Origin: JAJYKC01 sp963823105
GTDB taxonomy: Bacteria; Acidobacteriota; Terriglobia; Bryobacterales; Bryobacteraceae
DNA length: 64,000 bases
Direction: 5' to 3'
Assembly: GCA_963823105.1 (NCBI GenBank)
Contig: CAWGKC010000005.1
Span: 1,116,001 to 1,180,000 of the forward strand
The position numbers and the translations under genes are program-made. The notes under the pieces were generated by a model. It was not told where the DNA came from. It worked only from the letters and a program-made list of their open reading frames with translations, and did no database searches. Below, piece after piece: positions 27,165-37,027 of the stretch. The first letter of the stretch is position 1; every line of letters begins with the position of its first letter.

Positions 27165-28645
27165 CTAAGGATTTTTCGAGAAGAGCGGCTGCCAGGATTC
27201 GTCGAGGAGGGTCCAGCGGCCGGATGCCGTTCCAGCTTGAGGGCATTTCAGGCACGTGGAGCATGCCGTGTCCGCGCATGCAGACCATTTCGGTGCCGGC
27301 CCAATTGAGCCAGACGCAGCCGCGGCAACCGACATGGGCGGCGAGGCCGAGGCGGCGGAGGCAGACGCGGCAGCGGACTTGTTGGTCTTGAATGGACCAG
27401 GTGAGAGCGCTCATGCAGCCGATGAGGAAGAGCCAGGTGGAGAGGGGTTCGGTGAGCAGATCGGTGCCGCCGAGCATGGTGATGGCGGCGGCGGGGGTGA
27501 ATTCGAGGCCGAAGAGAAGAACGGCGAGCAGGAGGAGCGCGGTTTTGGCGAGGAAGAAGGCCGCGCGGCGGAGAGAGGCGAGGGTGAGGCGGGCCGTATA
27601 GAGGCTGTGGCGATTGGCGAGAAGGGCGGCGGCGATGGCGAGGACGAGGGCCAGCGAGAAGGAATCGAGGGGAGAGCGGACGCGTTGCGGAAGAGGCGAG
27701 ACGTCGAGGAGAGGGTCGGACGCGGCGAGGCCGGCTTGGCGGAGGAGGGCGGACATTTCGCGCGCGGCTTGGGAAGGGGAGACGCCGGGGCGGAGGCGGA
27801 CGAGCAGGCCGGCGCGGGCGTCCGCGGAGCGAGGGGGCGAGAGACCAGACATCGATGCGGCGCGAGAGGAACCAGAAGTTCGGAGGGAGCACGCCGACGA
27901 TGCGATGGGGGATTCCGTCGATCGGAAGGGAGCGGCCGACGGCGGGGGACGAACCGAAGACGGCGCGGCGAAGATCGTCGCTTACGACGACGCAGCGCGG
28001 GCAGGCGAGCGAGTCGCCGGGATGGAAGAGACGGCCGGTGGCGGCGGAGACGCCGAGGAGATCGAAAAAGCCGGCGCTGACTTGGGCGTTGCGGATAGGG
28101 GCCGCGCTATCGTCGAGGCGGCTGAGGCGCCATTGATAAGGAGCGAGGGCGGAGAGGGAGTGGCTGTGTGCGCGCCAGTAGGCGGTCCAGGCGCCCGGAA
28201 CGCCGGAGCGCATGGACAAGGACGATTCAGCTTCGGTGACGGTGGCGACGCCGTCCGGGGCGGCGTAGGGGAGAGGGAGAAGCGTGGCGCGGGTGGCGGG
28301 AAGGAAGCCGCTGGCGGCGGCGATGAGGAGGACGAGCGAGGCGAGGGCGGCGAGGCAGAAGGAGCGCGTGCGCGCCCAGACGGCGAGGGCGGCGGAGAGA
28401 TCCTCGCGATTGAAGCGCATCCAAAGGGCGTCGGCGAGAGCGCCGCGGCACCAGCGGCGGAGTTGGGCGGCGGCTTGTGGAGCGTTACCGCCGCGGAGGA
28501 GGGACGAGCCGGCGTGATGGAGTTCGGCGCGCCATTCGGCGAGCCAGTCCGGGCGCGAGCGGCGGGGGACGATGCGGGAGGCGAGGTGGATGAAGAGGCG
28601 GCACTGGAGAAGCGGGTCGCGGCAGAGGCGGGCGAAGGGGATCAC
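27165..28645 (-). CDS. MacB/FtsX-like permease with Cys-rich tail (frameshifted)
   Basis: The GTG start at 28645 overlaps the stop of the PadR gene (GTGA). The order is: an N-terminal cytoplasmic segment (DWLAEWRAELHHA), a transmembrane helix, a MacB-type periplasmic domain (FFDLLGVSAATGRLFHPGD), then after a frame change near 27833-27845 more helices. The C-terminal cytoplasmic tail has CRVCLRRLG and VGCRGCVWLNW, followed by TEMVCMRGHGMLHVPEMPSSW. A second frame change near 27215-27230 leads to LLDESWQPLFSKNP and the stop at 27165. The Cys pairs suggest a zinc ribbon. No ATPase gene is adjacent, as in the orphan permeases of Acidobacteria. Confidence 0.75.
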
Positions 28646-28953
28646 CGCGATTTCGCTCCGGCCTGGATGTGGCTGAGCAGGGGAAATCGTTCGACGGCTT
28701 TGGCGAGCACGGCCGTGCCGCGGCGGGTGAGGCGGTAATACTTGCGGGCGGGGCGCAGTTCGGCGAAGGCGCGTTTTTCCTTTTCCCATTGCGATTCGAG
28801 GAGGGCGGCGCGCTCCAGGCGGCGGAGGGCGGGGTAGACGGTGCCGCTGGGAAGGCCGGTGAGCTCCATGATGTCGAAGCCGTAACGGCCGCCGGCGGCG
28901 ACGGTGGTGAGGATGAGCGCGGCGGTGTGGGTGAGAGTGACGTCGTCCGCCAT
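28642..28953 (-). CDS. PadR-family transcriptional regulator
   Basis: The 103-residue winged-helix repressor contains GGRYGFDIMELTGLPSGTVYPALRRLERAALLESQWE and RKYYRLTRRGTAVLAKA, the complete PadR domain. It overlaps the permease gene by GTGA and almost certainly regulates it. A candidate operator with CTATG...CATAG arms lies 7-27 bases upstream of its start (28960-28980). Confidence 0.9.
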   Translation of the reverse strand: MADDVTLTHTAALILTTVAAGGRYGFDIMELTGLPSGTVYPALRRLERAALLESQWEKEKRAFAELRPARKYYRLTRRGTAVLAKAVERFPLLSHIQAGAKSR

Positions 28954-28959
28954 GGCGAG

Positions 28960-28980
28960 CTATGTAGCATCCTAGCATAG
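28960..28980. promoter_or_regulatory. Candidate PadR operator
   Basis: Arms CTATG and CATAG flank TAGCATCCTAG; read on the minus strand the site contains CTAGGATGCTACATAG. The same block (16 of 21 bases) occurs at 45311-45331 in front of the ABC exporter, where it forms a perfect TGTAG-GATA-CTACA palindrome. The site sits between two divergent padR genes. Confidence 0.5.
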
Positions 28981-28990
28981 GGGGAGGGGA

Positions 28991-29020
28991 TTGACAATCG
29001 GTTTCCGGGCGTCGTAATAT
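28991..29020 (+). promoter_or_regulatory. Promoter of the plus-strand padR gene
   Basis: A perfect -35 TTGACA (28991-28996), an 18-base spacer and a -10 TAATAT (29015-29020) lie 21 bases before the GTG start at 29042. Confidence 0.6.
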
Positions 29021-29041
29021 GTCGCTTGGCGACCTGTTGCT

Positions 29042-29380
29042 GTGCGTACTAATATTGCGAAAACCAAATCGCTGACCGAGCCGGTTCTTTTGATCCTGCT
29101 GAGCTTGGCGGATAAGCCTCGCCACGGTTATGCGCTCATGAAGGACATTGAAAGTTTGAGCGCGGGCCGGGTCCGCATGAGCACGGGGACTCTTTACGGA
29201 GCTCTCCGCAGGCTTTTAGAAGATCGTTGGATCGAGCGTTTCGAGCAGGAGGATACGTCGCGGGAGAAACAAGCCTACCGGCTGACCCAAGCAGGCCGCA
29301 GACAACTGCAGGTGGAGTTGGACAGAATGCGGCAGCTTACGCGGGCGGCAACCACGCGACTCAAAACGAGAGAGGCGTGA
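29042..29380 (+). CDS. PadR-family transcriptional regulator
   Basis: This is a 112-residue PadR protein from GTG 29042, with LTEPVLLILLSLADKPRHGYALMKDIESLSAGRVRMSTGTLYGALRRLLEDRWIERFEQED and EKQAYRLTQAGRRQLQVEL. It is transcribed divergently from the PadR gene at 28953 and heads a small cluster with the next two genes. Its sequence differs from the other PadR proteins of the window, so it probably recognises another operator. Confidence 0.9.
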   Translation: MRTNIAKTKSLTEPVLLILLSLADKPRHGYALMKDIESLSAGRVRMSTGTLYGALRRLLEDRWIERFEQEDTSREKQAYRLTQAGRRQLQVELDRMRQLTRAATTRLKTREA

Positions 29381-29381
29381 C

Positions 29382-29736
29382 GTGAACATGAGGCGAGGCT
29401 ACCGGACTCTACTTCGGTTGTACCCGTGGGATTACAGAGCGCGGTTCGCGGCCGAGATGTTGAATTCCTTCGAGAGAGCGGCTGGAGGAGCGGGGCGGGC
29501 AAGGAGGCTTGGTCTTCGTTCGCTTCTCGCTGGCCGAGCTGGTTGGCCTGGTAGCCGGCGCCGGGGGCGAGTGGATTGCAAAGTTGACGACGGACAGATC
29601 CGTCCGGGGCCGCTGTCTGCCCGACTTGCGGATGATGCGCCCTGCCGGTGTCCCTCGGGAGATATGGTTCATCGAGTCGCGCTTGTTGAGAAGAGTATGT
29701 GAACTTGACGGCGGCGGGTGCGACCGATGCTTGTAG
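29382..29736 (+). CDS. Small conserved PadR-associated protein (one frameshift)
   Basis: The start is GTG 29382 or ATG 29388, within ten bases of the padR stop. The N-terminus (RGYRTLLRLYPWDYRARFAAEMLNSFER) is the conserved segment seen in small proteins and permease N-termini that follow PadR genes in Acidobacteria. The frame changes near 29470-29485 and continues as LEERGGQGGLVFVRFSLAELVGLVAGAGGEWIAKLTTD to 29736. It has one likely membrane helix. Function unknown. Confidence 0.6.
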
Positions 29737-30407
29737 GACATGTCGCGGTGGGTCTTACCGCAAAGCGCGTCGAGCCGGCCATTTCTCTCGGGACCTTGGT
29801 GCTAGCGTGCATGATGGCCGATCTTCTTTGGTGCATCTTCATGATGACCGGAATCGAGCATGTGCAGTTCAAGCCCGCGATGGGAGCGGCGAACTATTTC
29901 GCGGCCTCGAATATCGCATGGAGCCACAGCCTGGCGATGGACGGGCTTTGGGCTGGACTCCTCGCAGGAGCCTACTTTTTGAGGCGACGTTACCCGCGCG
30001 GGGCGTGGATCGTGTTCGGGGCGGTTCTTAGCCACTGGCTGCTCGACTGGATCAGTCACAGACCGGACATGCCACTCGCGCCCGGTGCGCACCGGTATTT
30101 TGGGTTGGGGCTCTGGAGATCCATCCCAGCCGCTGTCGCAATCGAGGGCGGTTTCTGGCTCTTCGCCGTACTCCTTTACGCGCGCGCTACGCATCCTAGA
30201 ACGGCCGCGGGCGTCTACGTGTACTGGTGCTTCGTCGCCGTTCTCACGCTGGTGTGGTACAACAATCTCGCGGGGCCGCCGCCTCGCGATCCCCACACGG
30301 CCCCTGTGGCAAGTTTCACGCTCTTTTCATTGGTGGTGGCATGGGCGTACTGGGTGAACCATCTACGCTCTGCTCACGGAGTGCCTCGATCTGCCCGTGA
30401 GAAGTGA
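29727..30407 (+). CDS. YdjM/DUF457-like membrane protein
   Basis: The 226-residue protein from ATG 29727 has five to six membrane helices. His/Asp motifs GHVAVGL near the N-terminus, AWSHSLAMDGLWAG and SHWLLDWISHRPDMPL resemble the membrane-bound metal-dependent hydrolase family (YdjM/DUF457), whose biochemical role is poorly known. It overlaps the end of the preceding small gene by ten bases and belongs to the PadR cluster. Confidence 0.65.
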   Translation: MLVGHVAVGLTAKRVEPAISLGTLVLACMMADLLWCIFMMTGIEHVQFKPAMGAANYFAASNIAWSHSLAMDGLWAGLLAGAYFLRRRYPRGAWIVFGAVLSHWLLDWISHRPDMPLAPGAHRYFGLGLWRSIPAAVAIEGGFWLFAVLLYARATHPRTAAGVYVYWCFVAVLTLVWYNNLAGPPPRDPHTAPVASFTLFSLVVAWAYWVNHLRSAHGVPRSAREK

Positions 30408-30555
30408 TCCCTGGCACCGGCGCGCGGCCGTTCCTGTCCAGCGCGAAATCAGTCCGAAGAAACGCCCTGCCGGGAACGGAGGCCGATCCGCATGGCGTCG
30501 CCGGTACCGGAGATCCGTTCGTCGCGCCAGTCGACGAAGAGCCGGAAGACCGGTT

Positions 30556-30843
30556 ATGATCGAAGAGATAGCAACGGTCCATATGACGGAGAGTGACGTG
30601 GCCCGCGACCTGCACGCGGTTTTGGCAAGGGTGCAAGAGGGTGTTGAGGTCATTGTTGAGCAGGATCACCGGGCAGTGGCCGTCATCCGCTCGCCACCTC
30701 TTAAGGGCCGATTGCTGTCGGAGTGCATCGCGCTGGCCGAGGCGCGCGGCACAACCGCCATTCCCGACGAAGGCTTCATGGGGGACGTCGCGGAGGGGAT
30801 CTCGGAACGCAGTAAGCCATGGATCCCGCCACCCTGGGAGTAG
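30556..30843 (+). CDS. Antitoxin, Phd/VapB-like
   Basis: The 95-residue protein begins MIEEIATVHMTESDVARDLHAVLARVQEGVEVIVEQDHRAVAVIRSP, the beta-strand and helix pattern of Phd/YefM-type antitoxins. Its C-terminal tail (PWIPPPWE) would wrap the toxin. The gene overlaps the PIN toxin gene by 25 bases, the usual antitoxin-toxin order, and it probably autoregulates the pair. Confidence 0.8.
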   Translation: MIEEIATVHMTESDVARDLHAVLARVQEGVEVIVEQDHRAVAVIRSPPLKGRLLSECIALAEARGTTAIPDEGFMGDVAEGISERSKPWIPPPWE

Positions 30844-31247
30844 TTCTCGATTCGAGCGTTGTGATCGAGGCCGAGCGACAACGCCTAGACGTCTCCCGGT
30901 TCCCGAGGAATATCGCCAGCCGGATTGGCGAACGCGGAGCGGCCCTGTGTTCGATTAGCGTGGCCGAACTCGCTCATGGCATTCATCGCGCCGACACACC
31001 CGAACGCCGCCAAGCGCGCCGAGCGTTCCTGGACGATCTGAAGGCCGCAGTGCCTGTCTATCCGATCACCGGGGAGACGGCCGAGTTGGTTGGAAAGATC
31101 AATGCCGAATCGTCGGAGCACGGCATCGCCATCCCTTTCGACGATCTGCTCATCGGCGCCTGCGCCTTGGAGCGCGGCTATGCCGTCGCCACGCGCAATC
31201 GACGCCATTTCCAAAGAATCCCCGGACTGAAACTCATCGCCGTTTAG
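30819..31247 (+). CDS. vapC: PIN-domain toxin, VapC-type RNase
   Basis: The 142-residue PIN-domain ribonuclease has the acidic residues expected for Mg-dependent catalysis: Asp in VVLDSSVVIEAER, Glu in SISVAELAHGI, Asp in IPFDDLLIGACAL, and a final TRNRRHF block. It is the toxin of the pair with the 30556 antitoxin and appears full-length and intact. Confidence 0.9.
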   Translation: MDPATLGVVLDSSVVIEAERQRLDVSRFPRNIASRIGERGAALCSISVAELAHGIHRADTPERRQARRAFLDDLKAAVPVYPITGETAELVGKINAESSEHGIAIPFDDLLIGACALERGYAVATRNRRHFQRIPGLKLIAV

Positions 31248-31327
31248 GCCGGCGGCTCGGCGAAACGGGACCGGGTTGCAGTCCTTGCTAGGCTGGGAGG
31301 TTTGGAAGCGAATCAAATTACATCGAG

Positions 31328-32354
31328 GTGACGGGCGTGCTGGTAGTGGCTGGAGTGGATCTTGGCGGAACCGCCATCAACTATACGTTAGTGAGCGGAG
31401 ACGAGCGGTTCCTGATCGAGGGGTTGTGCGAGCATCCCGCGCTGGCGAGGGAGGGGCCGGAGGTGTGTCTGCGGCAGATCGTGGACGGGCTTGGGATCGC
31501 GGTGGAGAGAGCTGGGATCGCGGTGGACGATGTGGCGGCGATCGGGCTGGACACGCCGGGACCGGCGAGCGCGGAGGGGGTGCTGAGCGCGGAAGGCTCG
31601 ACGAATTTTCTGCACCCGGATTGGGCGGGGTTCGACATTCGCGGGGAGTTGGCGGGACGGTTCCGGAAGCCGGTGACGTACTTGAACGACGGGAACGCGG
31701 GCGCGCTGTGGGGGCATTTCACGATCTTCGGGGCGCAGAGCCGGGAGACGTCGCTTTCGGCGGTGATCGGGACGGGGCTGGGCGGCGGAGTGATCGCCGA
31801 TGGCAACGTGGTGAAGGGGCGGAAGGGGTTCGGCGGGGAGTTGGGGCATGTGCTGCTGCCATACCAAAGCATTCCCGGAATCGAGGGGTTGACGCCGCTT
31901 TGCAATTGCGGACGGACGGGGGATTTGGAGGCGCTGTGCTCGCTGACGGCGATCGAGAATTCACTGCTGCCGCATTTTTTGAAGCGGCATCCGGGGCATG
32001 AATTGGCGGAGCCCGCGGGCCGGGGGAAGGCGGCGAAGCGCGTGCGCGGGTTCGCCGAGCGCGGCGACGCGATGTGCCGGGAAATTTTCCGGGTGCAGGC
32101 GCATGCGCTGGGGTTGTTCTTCGACGGGATGGTGAATACGTTCGATCCCGGACGCGTTGATTGTGGGCGGCGGGGCGCTGGAGACATCGGAAGATTTTCA
32201 GCGCTGGTTTATCGGCGAGATTCGCAAGGGGATGCCAGTGCAGCGGGCCGAGCAAGCCGACATTCCGATTTACGTGATGCCCAACGGCGACACGGCGGGC
32301 GCGCGCGGGGCGGCGATCGAGGCGTTGAAGTTCGCGCGGGAGAACGGGCTGTAG
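31328..32354 (+). CDS. ROK-family sugar kinase (one frameshift)
   Basis: The ATP-binding loop VAGVDLGGTAINYTLV is at the N-terminus. GLDTPGPASAEGV, YLNDGNAGALWGHF (catalytic Asp), GTGLGGGVIADG, GGELGHVLLP and CNCGRTGDLEALCS (reduced zinc motif) identify a ROK kinase or glucokinase-like protein. The frame changes near 32140-32157; the final part (ALIVGGGALETSEDFQRWF...) ends at 32354, for about 340 residues. The start is GTG 31328 or GTG 31337; GAGGTG six bases ahead favours the latter. The substrate is probably a hexose. Confidence 0.8.
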
Positions 32355-32369
32355 GGGCGATCCGGAAAT

Positions 32370-33838
32370 TCACGGAAGCAACTCCAGCACCGCTTCGCTC
32401 GGTTCCAGATCCTCGGCATGCGGCGGCACGACGGCGCCGGCGTCGAGCAACGCCCGGACCGTACCGCTGAAATCGCCGGTGTCGCTGCGCCAACCGTTCC
32501 CGGACGCGTAGATGGCCCACCCAAGCGGCGTGCCTTCGTACTCCCGCGATTTCAATTCCAGGGACGGATGGAAGCGAAGAATCTCGCGGGCCATTTCCGC
32601 GTTGCCGTTGAAGCCGGCCCAGTGCAGGGCGGTGGCTCCCATTTCGCCCGGCGTGTCCACGGGCCAACCGGCCTCCAGCATCAGCCGGACCGCTGGCGTG
32701 TTGTTGCTCTGCGCGGCGTTGGGCAATTTCCGCGCGTCCGCCTCCGAGAGTGTTTTTGCGGCGTCCGGGATGCTTCGAGAGAAATTCGCGGAAGGCGGCT
32801 TCGTCGCCCAACTCGCACGCCAGCGCCAGTTTCAGGTCCTCCGGAGTGCGGTCCATCAACAACTGAAACACTTCCTCGTGACCGAAATCGCGCGCCACCG
32901 AGTGGGCGGTGCGGTTTGCTCCGAGCTTCCAGATGTAGATCGTTCCGCCGGCGCGCGGGTCGTGCTTAGGAAACCACTCCTCCGACACGCTCATGCGGAT
33001 GCATCCCGGATCGGCGTCCAGATGCCGCCGCGCGAGATCCAAATCGCCGAGCGCCGCCGCCATCAAGAGGTCCGTGCGGCATCCGCGGGAGATGAGGTAG
33101 CGCGCGATGTCCTGACGGTCGAGCGGGTAATGGCGCTTCTGTTCCACACGCAGCATGTATTGGGCGGGCGTCGATTCGTGATCGACATCGAGCGAGTCAA
33201 TGGCGGCGCCGTTCGCTAGAAGGAACTCGGCGACCTCGATGCTGGAGGCGAAGTGCAGCGGCGTTTGCCCGTCCCCACCGCGCGCGTGGACCACGCCGGG
33301 ATCGGCCGCGACAAGCTCTCGCAGCTTCGTCGATCATTCCCAGCCGCGACGCCGAATGCGCGTCGAGCACGGCGCCGCGCTCGACCAGAAAATCCACCAT
33401 GCCGGGATCGCAATCGTCCAACACGCCGAATCCGCCGGCCCACCATTCGGTTCGCTTGCGGATGTTGGCGCCCGCGCGCAGCAGCACGTCGATGACGGCG
33501 CGATTGCTCCGCTGCACAGCGGCAAACAGGGCGTGTTGTCCGAAGCCGTAGCCGGGCATCGGATCGTCGATGGTCGCGCTGAGCTCCGGGTGGCGATCGA
33601 GGAGCTCGCGCAGGCGCGGCACATCGCCGTCGCACACGGCGGCCTTCAACGCTTCGGCGGGAGTAAGCCCCAGCGCCTCCACGTGCGCCTTCAGCTTCGC
33701 CCAGGTGGGGAAACCGTATTCGTTGGCCAGTGTATGTTGAGCATCCGCCAATTTGCCCCGCGGATTGGCGCGGAGCAGTTCTTTGGCTTGCTTCTTGAGG
33801 TATTCGAGATTTGGTTTTTCAGGTAGCTGACGAGACAT
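32370..33838 (-). CDS. Ankyrin-repeat protein (two frameshifts)
   Basis: The protein starts MSRQLPEKPNLEYLKKQAKELLRA, a conserved N-terminal helix of bacterial ankyrin proteins. At least seven ankyrin units follow (GQTPLHFASSIEVAEFLLANGAAID; NTPAVRLMLEAGWPVDTPGEMGATALHWAGFNGNAEMAREIL). The frame changes near 33300-33325 and again near 32730-32765; joined, it is about 490 residues. It has no signal peptide and is probably a cytoplasmic interaction protein. It is transcribed divergently from the PadR operon at 34060. Confidence 0.8.
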
Positions 33839-34001
33839 CGCTTCTCCTTATGTGGCCCGGCGTCCGCTATGACGGGCAGAAGAGAAGTCGAGACTCGGCG
33901 CTCAACGAATCGAACAGGTGGGATCATCCCTTTCCGCGGACGGGGTGCAGCCTGCGATGCGATATCGACTATATCAAAATTCGGCGATGGAGGGAGAGGC
34001 C

Positions 34002-34050
34002 TGTTGACAGACAACAGGAAGGGCGGTACACTTGTTGACAGACAACAGGA
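34002..34050 (+). promoter_or_regulatory. Promoter with twin PadR operators
   Basis: An 18-base sequence TGTTGACAGACAACAGGA occurs twice, at 34002-34019 and 34033-34050. Each copy is a TGTTG-N5-CAACA palindrome. A -35 TTGACA (34004-34009) sits inside the first copy. A -10 TACACT (34027-34032) follows after exactly 17 bases, and the second copy covers the transcription start. AGGAGA at 34047-34052 is the ribosome site for GTG 34060. This is a clear autoregulated PadR promoter. Confidence 0.85.
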
Positions 34051-34059
34051 GATACGCCG

Positions 34060-34398
34060 GTGAAAGAAGTGAAATCGGAAGTGCCGTATGGAACGCTGGA
34101 TCTGATGATCCTGAAGACGCTGGAGGGGATGGGATCGCTGCACGGGTATGGAATCGCGCGCAGGATCGAGCAGGTGGCCGAGGGCACGGTGGCGTTGAAC
34201 CAGGGGACGATTTATCCGGCGCTGCTGCGGCTGGAGCAGAACGGGTGGATCGGATCGGATTGGGGCGTGAGCGAGAACAACCGGCGGGCGCGGTTTTACT
34301 CGATCACGAAGGCCGGCAAGCGGCAATTGCTGGCGGAGGAAGCGAACTGGCATAAGAACGTCGCGATGATCGCGCGGCTGCTGGAAGGCGCGCGATGA
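34060..34398 (+). CDS. PadR-family regulator of the adjacent permease
   Basis: The 112-residue winged-helix protein reads VPYGTLDLMILKTLEGMGSLHGYGIARRIEQVAEGTVALNQGTIYPALLRLEQNGWIGSDWG and RARFYSITKAGKRQLLAE. The start is GTG with a good ribosome site. It overlaps the permease gene by ATGA. The twin palindromes at 34002-34050 are its likely binding sites, giving negative autoregulation of the two-gene operon. Confidence 0.93.
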   Translation: MKEVKSEVPYGTLDLMILKTLEGMGSLHGYGIARRIEQVAEGTVALNQGTIYPALLRLEQNGWIGSDWGVSENNRRARFYSITKAGKRQLLAEEANWHKNVAMIARLLEGAR

Positions 34399-36946
34399 GG
34401 GCGTTACTGGCGCGGGTGTATGGGCTGTTCCGCAAAGATCCGGGCGGCGTTCTCGATGAGGAGATTCAGGAGCACGCCGCGATGCTGGCGGCCGAATATG
34501 TGCGGCGCGGGATGAGCGGAGGACGAGGCGCGATTTGCGGCATTGCGCGACATGGGCAACGTCACGGCGATGCGGCAGGAGTACCGGGAGCGGAGCGGGT
34601 TTCCGGCGATTGAGAATTTTTGGCGGGATCTGAAGTACGCGTTCCGGACCTTGCGCCGCAACCCGGCGTTTACGGCGTCTTGCATCGTGACGTTGACGGT
34701 GGGACTGGGCGCGATGATTACGGTTCTTTGCGTCGTGTCGGCGTTTCTTTGGAAGCCGCTGCCGTTTCCGGCGCCGGAGCGATTGATCGCGCTGCGGGAG
34801 ACCGATCCGCGGAACGCATTGTGGACGTTTTCCGAACCCACGCTGATCGATGTGCGGGAGCGTTCGCGGTCGCTGAGCGAGGTGGCGGCGTACCGGCGCG
34901 ACACGGTGGCGCTGACGGGCGCGGGGGAACCGGAGGTTCTTCAGGCGGCGGCGGTAACGCCGTCGTTGTTCGGGATGTTTGGGATCGGACCGGTGGCCGG
35001 CACGATTTTTCACGACTCTCCGCGCGAGGTGGTTGTCAGCCCGGCGTTGTGGAAGCGGAAGTGGAATCGCGATCCGCTCATAATCGGACGGGGCATCGCG
35101 CTGAACGGAGAAAGCTATACCGTCGTTGGCGTCGCGGAGCCGCCGGGCGATCTTCTTCCGTCGGTGGAGCTTCTGTTTCCGTTGCTGCCGAAGGCGACGG
35201 AATCGCGCACGGCGCATGACATCGACGTGGTGGGACGGATGCGCCCGGGAATGAACGTCGCGCAAGCGCAAGCGGAATTAAGCGCCATCGCCGGATCGAT
35301 CGCGCGTGAAAATACGCAAACCAACGCGCGGTGGGGAATACGCGCCATGCCGCTGGCCGATTTCCTGGCGGGACCGAATACAGGACGGACGATCTGGATG
35401 ATTTTCGCCGCGGTCGCGTTGCTGTGGGTGTTGGCTTGCGCCAATGTTGCGGGACTTCAGATGGCGAGAAACATCGCGCGGCGGCACGAGATCGGGACGC
35501 GGCTGGCGTTGGGGGCGAGCCGCGGGCGGCTGATGGCGCAGTCTTTGACGGAGAGCGCGGTGCTGGCGTTTGGCGGAGGGATCTTCGGCGTGGTTCTCGC
35601 CGGATGTGCGATCGCCGCGATTCGAAGCCTGGCGGGCGCGATCGCTGCCGAGGATGGCGCACTTGTCCATGGACCCGGCGGCGATCCTCGCTGCGGCCGC
35701 TTGCCTGCTCGTATCGACGCTTCTCTTCGGAGTCTCGTGGGGGCGGCCTCCGGCATTGCAGCAGGGGCGGGAAGTTTCGCGGCGCGACGGGGGGCGGGAC
35801 ATTCTGGTGGTGGTGCAGGTGGCGATGGCGAGCATCCTGCTACTGGGCGCGGGGCTTTTGTCGCAGAGTTTTCTGCGGCTGCGCGCGGTGGATCCTGGGT
35901 TCGATCCGGATAAAGTGCTGAATGTTCGCGTCAACCTTTCGGGGGCCAGTGAGAACGAGTTGCGAAAAACGGCGTTCTTCCGGGAGGCGGCGGAGCGGTT
36001 GGAGCGGTTGCCGGAGGTGAAGTCGGCCGGAGCTACGAACGTGGTTCCGTTTAGCGGCTATGGAACGGCGAACCGGTTCCGCGTGGAAGGCGAAGCGGCA
36101 TCGGCGGAGTACCGCTCGGCGGCGTGGAGAGCGGTGACGCCGGGATTCTTCACGACGCTCGGAATCCCGCTCAAGCGCGGAAGACTGTTTACGGAGCGCG
36201 ACGCGAACGGTTCGCTCGAAGTGGTGATTCTCAGTGAGTCCATGGCGAAGCGGTTCTGGCCGAATCAGGATCCGATCGGGCGGCGGCTGTTGTGGGGACG
36301 GTCGGCGAGTCCGAAGACGATCGTCGGCGTGGTGGGGGACTTGCGGGATGTCGCGGTGGATGCGGCTCCGGCGCCCACGATGTTCCGGCCGTTTGCGCAA
36401 TTGACCGATGCGCCGATGACGCTGGTGATCCGCACGCGAGGCGAACCGGAGTCGGCGATCGCCGATGTCCGGCGCGCGATTTGGGCGATCGACGGGAACG
36501 CGGCGTTGGAGTTTCAACCGCTGCGCCAAGCGATGGCCGATTCGATTTTGCGGCCGCGGGCGAGTCTGATGGCGGTGGCGGCTTTCTCGATGCTGGCGTT
36601 GATTACCGCGGCATTCGGCCTGTACGGATTGATCGGCTACCGGGTGAATCAGCGGCGGCAGGAGATTGGAATCCGTTTGGCGCTGGGGGCGCCGGCCGGG
36701 TGGATCCATTGGGACGTTCAGAAGCGGTGCTTGATGTTGGTGGGCGCGGGCGCGGCGATCGGGTTGCCGTTGGCGTATGCGCTGTCCAGTTTGATGACGA
36801 CGTTGCTTTATGAAACACAGCCGAGTGAAATGGGCGCGTACGCGCTGGTGCTGGCGGTCTTCCTCGCGGTTGGATTCGTCGCGAGTTACGGTCCAGCGCG
36901 GCGGGCGTCGCGGATGGACCCGGCGAGCGCGATCCGCCACGAATAG
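34395..36946 (+). CDS. Large MacB/FtsX-type permease, ADOP class (two frameshifts)
   Basis: The joined product is about 850 residues. The N-terminal part reads MRALLARVYGLFRKDPGGVLDEEIQEHAAML and, after a change near 34515, AEDEARFAALRDMG. The linker WRDLKYAFRTLRRNPAFTASCIVTLTVGLGA leads into a transmembrane helix, the MacB periplasmic domain and the first FtsX domain (ANVAGLQMARNIARRHEIGTRLALGASRGRL). A second change near 35645 leads to another MacB and FtsX half (GLIGYRVNQRRQEIGIRLALGAPAGWI), ending DPASAIRHE. This doubled layout without an ATPase is that of the acidobacterial duplicated orphan permeases. The substrate is unknown. Confidence 0.85.
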
Positions 36947-37027
36947 AGCTCCCCGGAGCGGAACGGGCCACGCGATGGAGGTGATAGACTTGCTTTGTTT
37001 TTCTCGAGTGAGCCGGGGGGCGATCGC

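Noticed and set aside
27614..28738. Long Gly/Glu/Arg-rich open frame on the plus strand
   Set aside because: It is opposite the permease and PadR genes and has the low-complexity composition of an antisense frame.
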